Shown here piece by piece: positions 1 to 14,000 of a DNA stretch of 64,000 nucleotides. The stretch comes from Eledone cirrhosa (lineage: Eukaryota; Mollusca; Cephalopoda; Octopoda; Eledonidae), in assembly GCA_964016885.1 (NCBI GenBank), contig OZ024744.1:21010098-21074097 (forward strand), given 5' to 3'. The notes beneath the pieces were generated by a model that worked only from the letters and a program-made list of their open reading frames with translations, was not told the DNA's origin and made no database searches. Made by a program: the position numbers and the translations under genes. How positions within the stretch are numbered: the stretch's first letter is position 1; every line of letters begins with the position of its first letter.

Positions 1-68
1 AACTGACTCGTTTTAACAACAGTTGAATCTAATGAACTGACTCATTTTAACAACAGTTGAATCTTAAG
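1..68. repeat. First two monomers, register reference (rare CTAATG end)
   Basis: The first monomer (1-34) is head type A with the rare ending CTAATG in place of CTTAAG. The second (35-68) has the head AACTGACTCA, in which the usual CpG is lost. This pair is a landmark: the CTAATG monomer recurs starting at 4,421, 8,026, 12,718, 16,085 and 31,998 and opens the larger repeat units of the left part of the window. Confidence 0.9.
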
Positions 69-102
69 ATAACATTCGTTTTAACAACAGTTGAATCTTA
101 AG

Positions 103-171
103 AACTGACTCGTTTTAACAACAGTTGAATCTTAAAGATAAAACTCGTTTCGACAACAGTTGAATCTTAAG
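103..171. repeat. 35-base monomer and TTTCGAC monomer (first example)
   Basis: The monomer at 103-137 ends CTTAAAG instead of CTTAAG and so has 35 bases. The next (138-171) has CTCGTTTCGAC, with a second CpG. Similar 35-base monomers recur, followed either by the TTTCGAC form or by a CTCGCTTTAAC form (for example about 2,447, 5,849 and 10,641). They offset the one-base loss in the 33-base marker monomers. Confidence 0.8.
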
Positions 172-1424
172 AACTGACTCGTTTTAACAACAGCTGAATC
201 TTAAGATAAAACTCGTTTTAACAACAGTTGAATCTTAAGATAAAACTCGTTTTAACAACAGTTGAATCTTAAGAACTGACTCGTTTTAACGACAGCTGAA
301 TCTTAAGATAAAACTCGTTTTAACAACAGTTCAAACTTAAGAAATGACTCGTTTTAACAACAGTTGAATCTTATGAACTGACTCATTTTAACAACAGTTG
401 AATCTTAAGAACTGATTCGTTTTAACAACAGCTGAATCTTAAGATAAAACTCGTTTTAACAACAGTTGAATCTTAAGAACTGATTCGTTTTAACAACAGC
501 TGAATCTTAAGATAAAACTCGTTTTAACAACAGTTGAATCTTAAGAACTGACTCGTTTTAACAACAGCTGAATCTTAAGATAAAACTCGTTTTAACAACA
601 GTTGAATCTTAAGATAAAACTCTTTTTAACAACAGTTGAATCTTAAGATAAAACTCGTTTTAACAACAGTTGAATCTTATGAGCTAACTCATTTTAACAA
701 CAGTTGAATCTTAAGTTAAGACTCGTTTTAACAACAGTTGAATCTTAAGAACTGACTCGTTTTAACGACAGCTGAATCTTAAGATAAAACTCGTTTTAAC
801 AACAGTTGAATCTTAAGAACTGACTCGTTTTAACAACAGCTGAATCTTAAGATAAAACTCGTTTTAACAACAGTTGAATCTTAAGTTAAAACTCGTTTTA
901 ACAACAGTTGAATCTTAAGTACTGACTCGTTTTAACAACAGTTGAATCTTAAGATAAAACTCGTTTTAACAACAGTTGAATCTTATGAACTAACTCATTT
1001 TAACAACAGTTGAATCTTAAGTTAAGACTCGTTTTAACAACAGTTGAATCTTAAGAACTGACTCGTTTTAACGACAGCTGAATCTTAAGATAAAACTCGT
1101 TTTAACAACAGTTGGATCTTAAGAACTGACTCGTTTTAACAACAGTTGAATCTTACGATAAAACTCGTTTTAACAACAGTTGAATCTTATGAACTAACTC
1201 ATTTTAACAACAGTTGAATCTTAAGTTAAGACTCGTTTTAACAACAGTTGAATATTAAGACAAAACCCGTTTTAACAACAGTTGAATATTAAGAACTGTC
1301 TCGTTTTAACAACAGTTGAATCTTAAGATAAACCTCGTTTTAACAACAGTTTAATCTTAAGAACTGACTCGTTTTAACAACAGTTGAATCTTAAGACAAA
1401 ACTCGTTTTAACAACAGTTGAATC

Positions 1425-1491
1425 TTAAGAACTGACTTGTTCTAACAACAGTTCAGCCTTAAGAACTGACTCGTTTTAAAACAGTTGAATC
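1425..1491. repeat. Marker monomer pair (TTCAGCC plus a 33-base monomer), first of 26
   Basis: A strongly diverged monomer containing GACTTGTTCTAAC and GTTCAGCC is always followed here by a 33-base monomer containing CGTTTTAAAACAG and usually GAATCGTTAG. GTTCAGCC starts at 1,451, 6,484, 9,510, 11,176, 14,815, 17,467, 19,882, 22,635, 25,151, 28,449, 33,483, 35,863, 38,685, 43,072, 45,384, 47,662, 50,179, 51,776, 52,999, 54,494, 56,908, 58,369, 60,783, 62,244 and 63,467. A variant ATTTCAGCC lies at about 3,083. It appears at most once per HOR unit, so it marks units and their order. No separate function can be seen. Confidence 0.85.
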
Positions 1492-4400
1492 GTTAGAACT
1501 GACTCGTTTTAACAACAGTTGAATCTTAAAATAAAACTCGTTTTAACAATAGTTGAATCTCAAGAACTGACTCGTTTTAGCAACAGTTGAATCTTAAGAT
1601 AACACTCGTTTTCATAACAGTTGAATCTTAAGAACTGTCTCGTTTTAACAACAGTTGAATTTTAAGATAAACCTCGTTTTGACAACAGTTGAATCTTAAG
1701 AACTGACTCGTTTTAACAACAGTTAAATCTTAATAACTGACTCGTTTTAACAACAGTTGAATGTTAAGATAAAACTCGTTTTAACAATAGTTGAATCTTA
1801 AGATAAAACTCGTTTTAACAACAGCTGAATCTTAAGATAAAACTCGTTTTAACAACAGTTGAATCTTAAGAACTGACTCGTTTTAACAACAGCTGAATCT
1901 TAAGATAAAACTCGTTTTAACAACAGTTCAAACTTAAGAAATGACTCGTTTTAAGAAAAGTTGAATCTTATGAACTCACTCATTTTAACAACAGTTGAAT
2001 CTTAAGATAACATTCGTTTTAACAACAGTTGAATCTTAAGAACTGATTCGTTTTAACAACAGTTGAATCTTAAGATAAAACTCGTTTTAACCACAGTTGA
2101 ATCTTAAGAACGGACTCGTTTTAACAACAGCTGAATCTTAAGATAAAACTCGTTTTAACAACAGTTGAATCTTAAGAACTGATTCGTTTTAACAACAGTT
2201 CAAACTTAAGAACTGATTCGTTTTAACAACAGTTGAATCTTATGAACTGACTCATTTTAACAACAGTTGAATCTTAAGATAACATTCGTTTTAACAACAG
2301 TTGAATCTTAAGAACTGACTCGTTTTAACAACAGTTGAATCTTAAGATAAAACTCGTTTTAACAACAGTTGAATCTTAAGAACTGACTCGTTTTAACGAC
2401 AGCTGAATCTTAAGATAAATCTTGTTTTAACAACAGTTGAATCTTAAAGATAAAACTCGCTTTAACAACAGTTGAATCTTAAGAACTGACTCGTTTTAAC
2501 AACAGTTGAATCTTAAGACACAACCCGTTTTAACAACAGTTGAATATTAAGAACTGTCTCGTTTTAACAACAGTTGAATGTTAAGATAAAACTCGTTTTA
2601 ACAATAGTTGTATCTTAAGAACTGACTCGTTTTAACAACAGTTGAATCTTCAAATAAAACTCGTTTTAACAACAGTTGAATCTTAAGAACTGACTCGTTT
2701 TAACAACAGTTGAATGTTAAGATAAAACTCGTTTTAACAATAGTGGAATCTTAAGAACTGACTCGTTTTAACAACAGTTGAATCTTAAGATAAAACTCGT
2801 TTTAACAACAGTTGAATCTTAAGAACTGACTCGTTTTAACGACAGATGAATCTTAAGATAAAACTCGTTTTAACAACAGTTCAAACTTAAGAAATGACTC
2901 GTTTTAACAACAGTTGAATCTTATGAACTGACTCATTTTAACAACAGTTGAATCTTAAGAACTGATTCGTTTTAACAACAGTTGAATCTTAAGATAAAAC
3001 TCGTTTTAACAACAGTTGAATCTTAAGACAAAACTCGTTTTAGCAACAGTTGAATCTTAAGAACTGACTTGTTCTAACAACATTTCAGCCTTAAGAACTG
3101 ACTCGTTTTAAAACAGTTGAATCGTTAGAACTGACTCGTTTTAACAACAGTTGAATCTTAAAATAAAACTCGTTTTAACAATAGTTGAATCTCAAGAACT
3201 GACTCGTTTTAGCAACAGTTGAATCTTAAGATAACACTCGTTTTCATAACAGTTGAATCTTAAGAACTGTCTCGTTTTAACAACAGTTGAATTTTAAGAT
3301 AAACCTCGTTTTGACAACAGTTGAATCATAAGAACTGACTCGTTTTAACAACAGTTAAATCTTAATAACTGACTCGTTTTAACAACAGTTGAATCTTATG
3401 AACTGACTCATTTTAACAACAGTTGAATCTTAAGAACTGATTCGTTTTAACAACAGCTGAATCTTAAGATAAAACTCGTTTTAACAACAGTTGAATCTTA
3501 AGAACTGACTCGTTTTAACAACAGCTGAATCTTAAGATAAAACTCGTTTTAACAACAGTTGAATCTTAAGAACTGACTCGTTTTAACAACAGCTGAATCT
3601 TAAGATAAAACTCGTTTTAACAACAGTTGAATCTTAACATAAAACTCGTTTTAACAACAGTTGAATCTTAAGAACTGACTCTTTTTAACAACAGTTGAAT
3701 CTTAAGATAAAACTCGTTTTAACAACAGTTGAATCTTATGAGCTAACTCATTTTAACAACAGTTGAATCTTAAGTTAAGACTCGTTTTAACAACAGTTGA
3801 ATCTTAAGAACTGACTCGTTTTAACAACAGCTGAATCTTAAGATAAAACTCGTTTTAACAACAGTTGAATCTTAAGAACTGACTCGTTTTAACAACAGTT
3901 GAATCTTCAAATAAAACTCGTTTTAACAACAGTTGAATCTTAAGAACTGACTCGTTTTAACAACAGTTGAATGTTAAGATAAAACTCGTTTTAACAATAG
4001 TGGAATCTTAAGAACTGACTCGTTTTAACAACAGTTGAATCTTAAGATAAAACTCGTTTTAACAACAGTTGAATCTTAAAAACTGACTCGTTTTAACAAC
4101 AGCTGAATCTTAAGATAAAACTCGTTTTAACAACAGTTCAAACTTAAGAAATGACTCGTTTTAACAAAAGTTGAATCTTATGAACTCACTCATTTTAACA
4201 ACAGTTGAATCTTAAGATAACATTCGTTTTAACAACAGTTGAATCTTAAGAACTGATTCGTTTTAACAACAGTTGAATCTTAAGATAAAACTCGTTTTAA
4301 CAACACTTGAATCTTAAGAACGGACTCGTTTTAACAACACCTGAATCTTAAGATAAAACTCATTTTAACAACAGTTGAATCTTAAGAACTGATTCGTTTT

Positions 4401-7400
4401 AACAACAGTTCAAACTTAAGAACTGACTCGTTTTAACAACAGTTGAATCTAATGAACTGACTCATTTTAACAACAGTTGAATCTTAAGATAACATTCGTT
4501 TTAACAACAGTTGAATCTTAAGAACTGACTCGTTTTAACAGCAGTTGAATCTTAAAGATAAAACTCGTTTCGACAACAGTTGAATCTTAAGAACTGACTC
4601 GTTTTAACAACAGCTGAATCTTAAGATAAAACTCGTTTTAACAACAGTTGAATCTTAAGATAAAACTCGTTTTAACAACAGTTGAATCTTAAGATAAAAC
4701 TCGTTTTACCAACAGTTGAATCTTAAGAACTGATTCGTTTTAACAACAGCTGAATCTTAAGATAAAACTCGTTTTAACAACAGTTGAATCTTAAGAACTG
4801 ATTCGTTTTAACAACAGCTGAATCTTAAGATAAAACTCGTTTTAACAACAGTTGAATCTTAAGAACTGACTCGTTTTAACAACAGCTGAATCTTAAGATA
4901 AAACTCGTTTTAACAACAGTTGAATCTTAAGATAAAACTCGTTTTAACAACAGTTGAATCTTAAGAACTGACTCTTTTTAACAACAGTTGAATCTTAAGA
5001 TAAAACTCGTTTTAACAACAGTTGAATCTTATGAGCTAACTCATTTTAACAACAGTTGAATCTTAAGTTAAGACTCGTTTTAACAACAGTTGAATCTTAA
5101 GAACTGACTTGTTTTAACAACAGCTGAATCTTAAGATAAAACTCGTTTTAACAACAGTTGAATCTTAAGAACTGACTCGTTTTAACAACAGCTGAATCTT
5201 AAGATAAAACTCGTTTTAACAACAGTTGAATCTTAAGATAAAACTCGTTTTAACAACAGTTGAATCTTAAGTACTGACTCGTTTTAACAACAGTTGAATC
5301 TTAAGATAAAACTCGTTTTAACAACAGTTGAATCTTATGAACTAACTCATTTTAACAACAGTTGAATCTTAAGTTAAGACTCGTTTTAACAACAGTTGAA
5401 TCTTAAGAACTGACTCGTTTTAACGACAGCTGAATCTTAAGATAAAACTCGTTTTAACAACAGTTGGATCTTAAGAACTGACTCGTTTTAACAACAGTTG
5501 AATCTTAAGATAAAACTCGTTTTAACCACAGTTGAATCTTAAGAACGGACTCGTTTTAACAACAGCTGAATCTTAAGATAAAACTCGTTTTAACAACAGT
5601 TGAATCTTAAGAACTGATTCGTTTTAACAACAGTTCAAACTTAAGAACTGATTCGTTTTAACAACAGTTGAATCTTATGAACTGACTCATTTTAACAACA
5701 GTTGAATCTTAAGAACTGACTCGTTTTAACAACAGTTGAATCTTAAGATAAAACTCGTTTTAACAACAGTTGAATCTTAAGAACTGACTCGTTTTAACGA
5801 CAGCTGAATCTTAAGATAAATCTTGTTTTAACAACAGTTGAATCTTAAAGATAAAACTCGCTTTAACAACAGTTGAATCTTAAGAACTGACTCGTTTTAA
5901 CAACAGTTGAATCTTAAGACACAACCCGTTTTAACAACAGTTGAATATTAAGAACTGTCTCGTTTTAACAACAGTTGAATGTTAAGATAAAACTCGTTTT
6001 AACAATAGTTGTATCTTAAGAACTGACTCGTTTTAACAACAGTTGAATCTTCAAATAAAACTCGTTTTAACAACAGTTGAATCTTAAGAACTGACTCGTT
6101 TTAACAACAGTTGAATGTTAAGATAAAACTCGTTTTAACAATAGTGGAATCTTAAGAACTGACTCGTTTTAACAACAGTTGAATCTTAAGATAAAACTCG
6201 TTTTAACAACAGTTGAATCTTAAGAACTGACTCGTTTTAACGACAGATGAATCTTAAGATAAAACTCGTTTTAACAACAGTTCAAACTTAAGAAATGACT
6301 CGTTTTAACAACAGTTGAATCTTATGAACTGACTCATTTTAACAACAGTTGAATCTTAAGAACTGATTCGTTTTAACAACAGTTGAATCTTAAGATAAAA
6401 CTCGTTTTAACAACAGTTGAATCTTAAGACAAAACTCGTTTTAGCAACAGTTGAATCTTAAGAACTGACTTGTTCTAACAACAGTTCAGCCTTAAGAACT
6501 GACTCGTTTTAAAACAGTTGAATCGTTAGAACTGACTCGTTTTAACAACAGTTGAATCTTAAAATAAAACTCGTTTTAACAATAGTTGAATCTCAAGAAC
6601 TGACTCGTTTTAGCAACAGTTGAATCTTAAGATAACACTCGTTTTCATAACAGTTGAATCTTAAGAACTGTCTCGTTTTAACAACAGTTGAATTTTAAGA
6701 TAAACCTCGTTTTGACAACAGTTGAATCATAAGAACTGACTCGTTTTAACAACAGTTAAATCTTAATAACTGACTCGTTTTAACAACAGTTGAATGTTAA
6801 GATAAAACTCGTTTTAACAATAGTTGAATCTTAAGAACTGACTCGTTTTAACAACAGTTGAATCTTAAGATAAAACTCGTTTTAACAACTGTTGAATCTT
6901 AAGAACTGACTCGTTTTAACGACAGCTGAATCTTAAGATAAAACTCGTTTTAACAACAGTTCAAACTTAAGAAATGACTCGTTTTAACAACAGTTGAATC
7001 TTATGAACTGACTCATTTTAACAACAGTTGAATCTTAAGAACTGATTCGTTTTAACAACAGCTGAATCTTAAGATAAAACTCGTTTTAACAACAGTTGAA
7101 TCTTAAGAACTGACTCGTTTTAACAACAGCTGAATCTTAAGATAAAACTCGTTTTAACAACAGTTGAATCTTAAGAACTGACTCGTTTTAACAACAGCTG
7201 AATCTTAAGAGAAAACTCGTTTTAACAACAGTTGAATCTTAACATAAAACTCGTTTTAACAACAGTTGAATCTTAAGAACTGACTCTTTTTAACAACAGT
7301 TGAATCTTAAGATAAAACTCGTTTTAACAACAGTTGAATCTTATGAGCTAACTCATTTTAACAACAGTTGAATCTTAAGTTAAGACTCGTTTTAACAACA

Positions 7401-8025
7401 GTTGAATCTTAAGAACTGACTCGTTTTAACAACAGCTGAATCTTAAGATAAAACTCGTTTTAACAACAGTTGAATCTTAAGAACTGACTCGTTTTAACAA
7501 CAGTTGAATCTTCAAATAAAACTCGTTTTAACAACAGTTGAATCTTAAGAACTGACTCGTTTTAACAACAGTTGAATGTTAAGATAAAACTCGTTTTAAC
7601 AATAGTGGAATCTTAAGAACTGCCTCGTTTTAACAACAGTTGAATCTTAAGATAAAACTCGTTTTAACAACAGTTGAATCTTAAGAACTGACTCGTTTTA
7701 ACAACAGCTGGATCTTAAGATAAAACTCGTTTTAACAACAGTTCAAACTTAAGAAATGACTCGTTTTAACAAAAGTTGAATCTTATGAACTCACTCATTT
7801 TAACAACAGTTGAATCTTAAGATAACATTCGTTTTAACAACAGTTGAATCTTAAGAACTGATTCGTTTTAACAACAGTTGAATCTTAAGATAAAACTCGT
7901 TTTAACAACACTTGAATCTTAAGAACGGACTCGTTTTAACAACACCTGAATCTTAAGATAAAACTCGTTTTAACAACAGTCGAATCTTAAGAACTGATTC
8001 GTTTTAACAACAGTTCAAACTTAAG

Positions 8026-11000
8026 AACTGACTCGTTTTAACAACAGTTGAATCTAATGAACTGACTCATTTTAACAACAGTTGAATCTTAAGATAACAT
8101 TCGTTTTAACAACAGTTGAATCTTAAGAACTGACTCGTTTTAACAGCAGTTGAATCTTAAAGATAAAACTCGTTTCGACAACAGTTGAATCTTAAGAACT
8201 GACTCGTTTTAACAACAGCTGAATCTTAAGATAAAACTCGTTTTAACAACAGTTGAATCTTAAGATAAAACTAGTTTTAACAACAGTTGAATCTTAAGAT
8301 AAAACTCGTTTTAACAACAGTTGAATCTTAAGAACTGATTCGTTTTAACAACAGCTGAATCTTAAGATAAAACTCGTTTTAACAACAGTTGAATCTTAAG
8401 AACTGATTCGTTTTAACAACAGCTGAATCTTAAGATAAAACTCGTTTTAACAACAGTTGAATCTTAAGAACTGACTCGTTTTAACAACAGCTGAATCTTA
8501 AGATAAAACTTGTTTTAACAACAGTTGAATCTTAAGATAAAACTCGTTTTAACAACAGTTGAATCTTAAGAACTGACTCTTTTTAACAACAGTTGAATCT
8601 TAAGATAAAACTCGTTTTAACAACAGTTGAATCTTATGAGCTAACTCATTTTAACAACAGTTGAATCTTAAGTTAAGACTCGTTTTAACAACAGTTGAAT
8701 CTTAAGAACTGACTAGTTTTAACAACAGCTGAATCTTAAGATAAAACTCGTTTTAACAACAGTTGAATCTTAAGAACTGACTCGTTTTAACAACAGCTGA
8801 ATCTTAAGATAAAACTCGTTTTAACAACAGTTGAATCTTAAGATAAAACTCGTTTTAACAACAGTTGAATCTTAAGTACTGACTCGTTTTAACAACAGTT
8901 GAATCTTAAGATAAAACTCGTTTTAACAACAGTTGAATCTTATGAACTAACTCATTTTAACAACAGTTGAATCTTAAGTTAAGACTCGTTTTAACAACAG
9001 TTGAATCTTAAGAACTGACTCGTTTTAACAACAGCTGAATCTTAAGATAAAACTCGTTTTAACAACAGTTGAATCTTAAGAACTGACTCGTTTTAACAAC
9101 AGCTGAATCTTAAGATAAAACTCGTTTTAACAACAGTTGAATCTTAAGATAAAACTCGTTTTAACAACAGTTGGATCTTAAGAACTGACTCGTTTTAACA
9201 ACAGTTGAATCTTACGATAAAACTCGTTTTAACAACAGTTGAATCTTATGAACTAACTCATTTTAACAACAGTTGAATCTTAAGTTAAGACTCGTTTTAA
9301 CAACAGTTGAATATTAAGACAAAACCCGTTTTAACAACAGTTGAATCTTAAGAACTGTCTCGTTTTAACAACAGTTGAATCTTAAGATAAACCTCGTTTT
9401 AACAACAGTTTAATCTTAAGAACTGACTCGTTTTAACAACAGTTGAATCTTAAGACAAAACTCGTTTTAACAACAGTTGAATCTTAAGAACTGACTTGTT
9501 CTAACAACAGTTCAGCCTTAAGAACTGACTCGTTTTAAAACAGTTGAATCGTTAGAACTGACTCGTTTTAACAACAGTTGAATCTTAAAATAAAACTCGT
9601 TTTAACAATAGTTGAATCTCAAGAACTGACTCGTTTTAGCAACAGTTGAATCTTAAGATAACACTCGTTTTCATAACAGTTGAATCTTAAGAACTGTCTC
9701 GTTTTAACAACAGTTGAATCTTAAAATAAAACTCGTTTTAACAACAGCTGAATCTTAAGATAAAACTCGTTTTAACAACAGTTGAATCTTAAGATAAAAC
9801 TCGTTTTAACAACAGTTGAATCTTAAGAACTGACTCTTTTTAACAACAGTTGAATTTTAAGATAAACCTCGATTTGACAACAGTTGAATCTTAAGAACTG
9901 ACTCGTTTTAACAACACTTAAATCTTAATAACTGACTCGATTTAACAACAGTTGAATGTTAAGATAAAACTCGTTTTAACAATAGTTGAATCTTAAGATA
10001 AAACTCGTTTGAACAACTGTTGAATCTTAAGAACTGACTCGTTTTAACAACAGCTGAATCTTAAGATAAAACTCGTTTTAACAACAGTTGAATCTTAAGA
10101 ACTGACTCGTTTTAACAACAGCTGAATCTTAAGATAAAACTCGTTTTAACAACAGTTCAAACTTAAGAAATGACTCGTTTTAAGAAAAGTTGAATCTTAT
10201 GAACTCTCTCATGTTAACAACAGTTGAATCTTAAGATAACATTCGTTTTAACAATAGTTCAATCTTAAGAACTGATTCGTTTTAACAACAGTTGAATCTT
10301 AAGATAAAACTCGTTTTAACCACATTTGAATCTTAAGAACGGACTCGTTTTAACAACAGCTGAATCTTAAGATAAAACTCGTTTTAACAACAGTTGAATC
10401 TTAAGAACTGATTCGTTTTAACAACAGTTCAAACTTAAGAACTGATTCGTTTTAACAACAGTTGAATCTTATGAACTGACTCATTTTAACAACAGTTGAA
10501 TCTTAAGATAACATTCGTTTTAACAACAGTTGAATCTTAAGATAAAACTCGTTTTAACAACAGTTGAATCTTAAGAACTGACTCGTTTTAACGACAGCTG
10601 AATCTTAAGATAAATCTCGTTTTAACAACAGTTGAATCTTAAAGATAAAACTCGCTTTAACAACAGTTGAATCTTAAGAACTGTCTCGTTTTAACAACAG
10701 TTGAATGTTAAGATAAAACTCGTTTTAACAATAGTTGTATCTTAAGAACTGACTCGTTTTAACAACAGTTGAATCTTCAAATAAAACTCGTTTTAACAAC
10801 AGTTGAATCTTAAGAACTGACTCGTTTTAACAACAGTTGAATGTTAAGATAAAACTCGTTTTAACAATAGTGGAATCTTAAGAACTGACTCGTTTTAACA
10901 ACAGTTGAATCTTAAGATAAAACTCGTTTTAACAACAGTTGAATCTTAAGAACTGACTCGTTTTAACGACAGATGAATCTTAAGATAAAACTCGTTTTAA

Positions 11001-14000
11001 CAACAGTTCAAACTTAAGAAATGACTCGTTTTAACAACAGTTGAATCTTATGAACTGACTCATTTTAACAACAGTTGAATCTTAAGAACTGATTCGTTTT
11101 AACAACAGTTGAATCTTAAGACAAAACTCGTTTTAGCAACAGTTGAATCTTAAGAACTGACTTGTTCTAACAACAGTTCAGCCTTAAGAACTGACTCGTT
11201 TTAAAACAGTTGAATTGTTAGAACTGACTCGTTTTAACAACAGTTGAATCTTAAAATAAAACTCGTTTTAACAATAGTTGAATCTCAAGAACTGACTCGT
11301 TTTAGCAACAGTTGAATCTTAAGATAACACTCGTTTTCATAACAGTTGAATCTTAAGAACTGTCTCGTTTTAACAACAGTTGAATTTTAAGATAAACCTC
11401 GTTTTGACAACAGTTGAATCATAAGAACTGACTCGTTTTAACAACAGTTAAATCTTAATAACTGACTCGTTTTAACAACAGTTGAATGTTAAGATAAAAC
11501 TCGTTTTAACGATAGTTGAATCTTAAGAACTGACTCGTTTTAACAACAGTTGAATCTTAAGATAAAACTCGTTTTAACAACTGTTGAATCTTAAGAACTG
11601 ACTCGTTTTAACGACAGCTGAATCTTAAGATAAAACTCGTTTTAACAACAGTTCAAACTTAAGAAATGACTCGTTTTAACAACAGTTGAATCTTATGAAC
11701 TGACTCATTTTAACAACAGTTGAATCTTAATAACTGATTCGTTTTAACAACAGCTGAATCTTAAGATAAAACTCGTTTTAACAACAGTTGAATCTTAAGA
11801 ACTGACTCGTTTTAACAACAGCTGAATCTTAAGATAAAACTCGTTTTAACAACAGTTGAATCTTAAGAACTGACTCGTTTTAACAACAGCTGAATCTTAA
11901 GATAAAACTCGTTTTAACAACAGTTGAATCTTAACATAAAACTCGTTTTAACAACAGTTGAATCTTAAGAACTGACTCTTTTTAACAACAGTTGAATCTT
12001 AAGATAAAACTCGTTTTAACAACAGTTGAATCTTATGAGCTAACTCATTTTAACAACAGTTGAATCTTAAGTTAAGACTCGTTTTAACAACAGTTGAATC
12101 TTAAGAACTCACTCGTTTTAACAACAGCTGAATCTTAAGATAAAACTCGTTTTAACAACAGTTGAATCTTAAGAACTGACTCGTTTTAACAACAGTTGAA
12201 TCTTCAAATAAAACTCGTTTTAACAACAGTTGAATCTTAAGAACTGACTCGTTTTAACAACAGTTGAATGTTAAGATAAAACTCGTTTTAACAATAGTGG
12301 AATCTTAAGAACTGACTCGTTTTAACAACAGTTGAATCTTAAGATAAAACTCGTTTTAACAACAGTTGAATCTTAAAAACTGACTCGTTTTAACAACAGC
12401 TGAATCTTAAGATAAAACTCGTTTTAACAACAGTTCAAACTTAAGAAATGACTCGTTTTAACAAAAGTTGAATCTTATGAACTCACTCATTTTAACAACA
12501 GTTGAATCTTAAGATAACATTCGTTTTGACAACAGTTGAATCTTAAGAACTGATTCGTTTTAACAACAGTTGAATCTTAAGATAAAACTCGTTTTAACAA
12601 CACTTGAATCTTAAGAACGGACTCGTTTTAACAACACCTGAATCTTAAGATAAAACTCATTTTAACAACAGTTGAATCTTAAGAACTGATTCGTTTTAAC
12701 AACAGTTCAAACTTAAGAACTGACTCGTTTTAACAACAATTGAATCTAATGAACTGACTCATTTTAACAACAGTTGAATCTTAAGATAACATTCGTTTTA
12801 ACAACAGTTGAATCTTAAGAACTGACTCGTTTTAACAGCAGTTGAATCTTAAAGATAAAACTCGTTTCGACAACAGTTGAATCTTAAGAACTGACTCGTT
12901 TTAACAACAGCTGAATCTTAAGATAAAACTCGTTTTAACAACAGTTGAATCTTAAGATAAAACTCGTTTTAACAACAGTTGAATCTTAAGATAAAACTCG
13001 TTTTACCAACAGTTGAATCTTAAGAACTGATTCGTTTTAACAACAGCTGAATCTTAAGATAAAACTCGTTTTAACAACAGTTGAATCTTAAGAACTGATT
13101 CGTTTTAACAACAGCTGAATCTTAAGATAAAACTCGTTTTAACAACAGTTGAATCTTAAGAACTGACTCGTTTTAACAACAGCTGAATCTTAAGATAAAA
13201 CTCGTTTTAACAACAGTTGAATCTTAAGATAAAACTCGTTTTAACAACAGTTGAATCTTAAGAACTGACTCTTTTTAACAACAGTTGAATCTTAAGATAA
13301 AACTCGTTTTAACAACAGTTGAATCTTATGAGCTAACTCATTTTAACAACAGTTGAATCTTAAGTTAAGACTCGTTTTAACAACAGTTGAATCTTAAGAA
13401 CTGACTCGTTTTAACAACAGCTGAATCTTAAGATAAAACTCGTTTTAACAACAGTTGAATTTTAAGAACTGACTCGTTTTAACAACAGCTGAATCTTAAG
13501 ATAAAACTCGTTTTAACAACAGTTGAATCTTAAGATAAAACTCGTTTTAACAACAGTTGAATCTTAAGTACTGACTCGTTTTAACAACAGTTGAATCTTA
13601 AGATAAAACTCGTTTTAACAACAGTTGAATCTTATGAACTAACTCATTTTAACAACAGTTGAATCTTAAGTTAAGACTCGTTTTAACAACAGTTGAATCT
13701 TAAGAACTGACTCGTTTTAACGACAGCTGAATCTTAAGATAAAACTCGTTTTAACAACAGTTGGATCTTAAGAACTGACTCCTTTTAACAACAGTTGAAT
13801 CTTAAGATAAAACTCGTTTTAACCACAGTTGAATCTTAAGAACGGACTCGTTTTAACAACAGCTGAATCTTAAGATAAAACTCGTTTTAACAACAGTTGA
13901 ATCTTAAGAACTGATTCGTTTTAACAACAGTTCAAACTTAAGAACTGATTCGTTTTAACAACAGTTGAATCTTATGAACTGACTCATTTTAACAACAGTT

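Larger units (their letters stand above)
1..8025. repeat. 8-kb superrepeat, copy 1
   Basis: The first copy of a superrepeat, bounded by the CTAATG landmark monomer at 1 and 8,026. It has two unequal halves, 1-4,420 (130 monomers exactly) and 4,421-8,025, each opening with the CTAATG monomer. The first half carries two TTCAGCC marker monomers (about 1,451 and 3,083), the second carries one (6,484). The matching markers in copy 2 lie 8,059, 8,093 and 8,331 bases downstream. These offsets are near multiples of 34 and differ from each other by whole monomers, so the copies differ by monomer-sized insertions and deletions as well as point changes. A private variant, ACACAACCCG, occurs here near 2,518 and 5,920. 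Confidence 0.8.
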
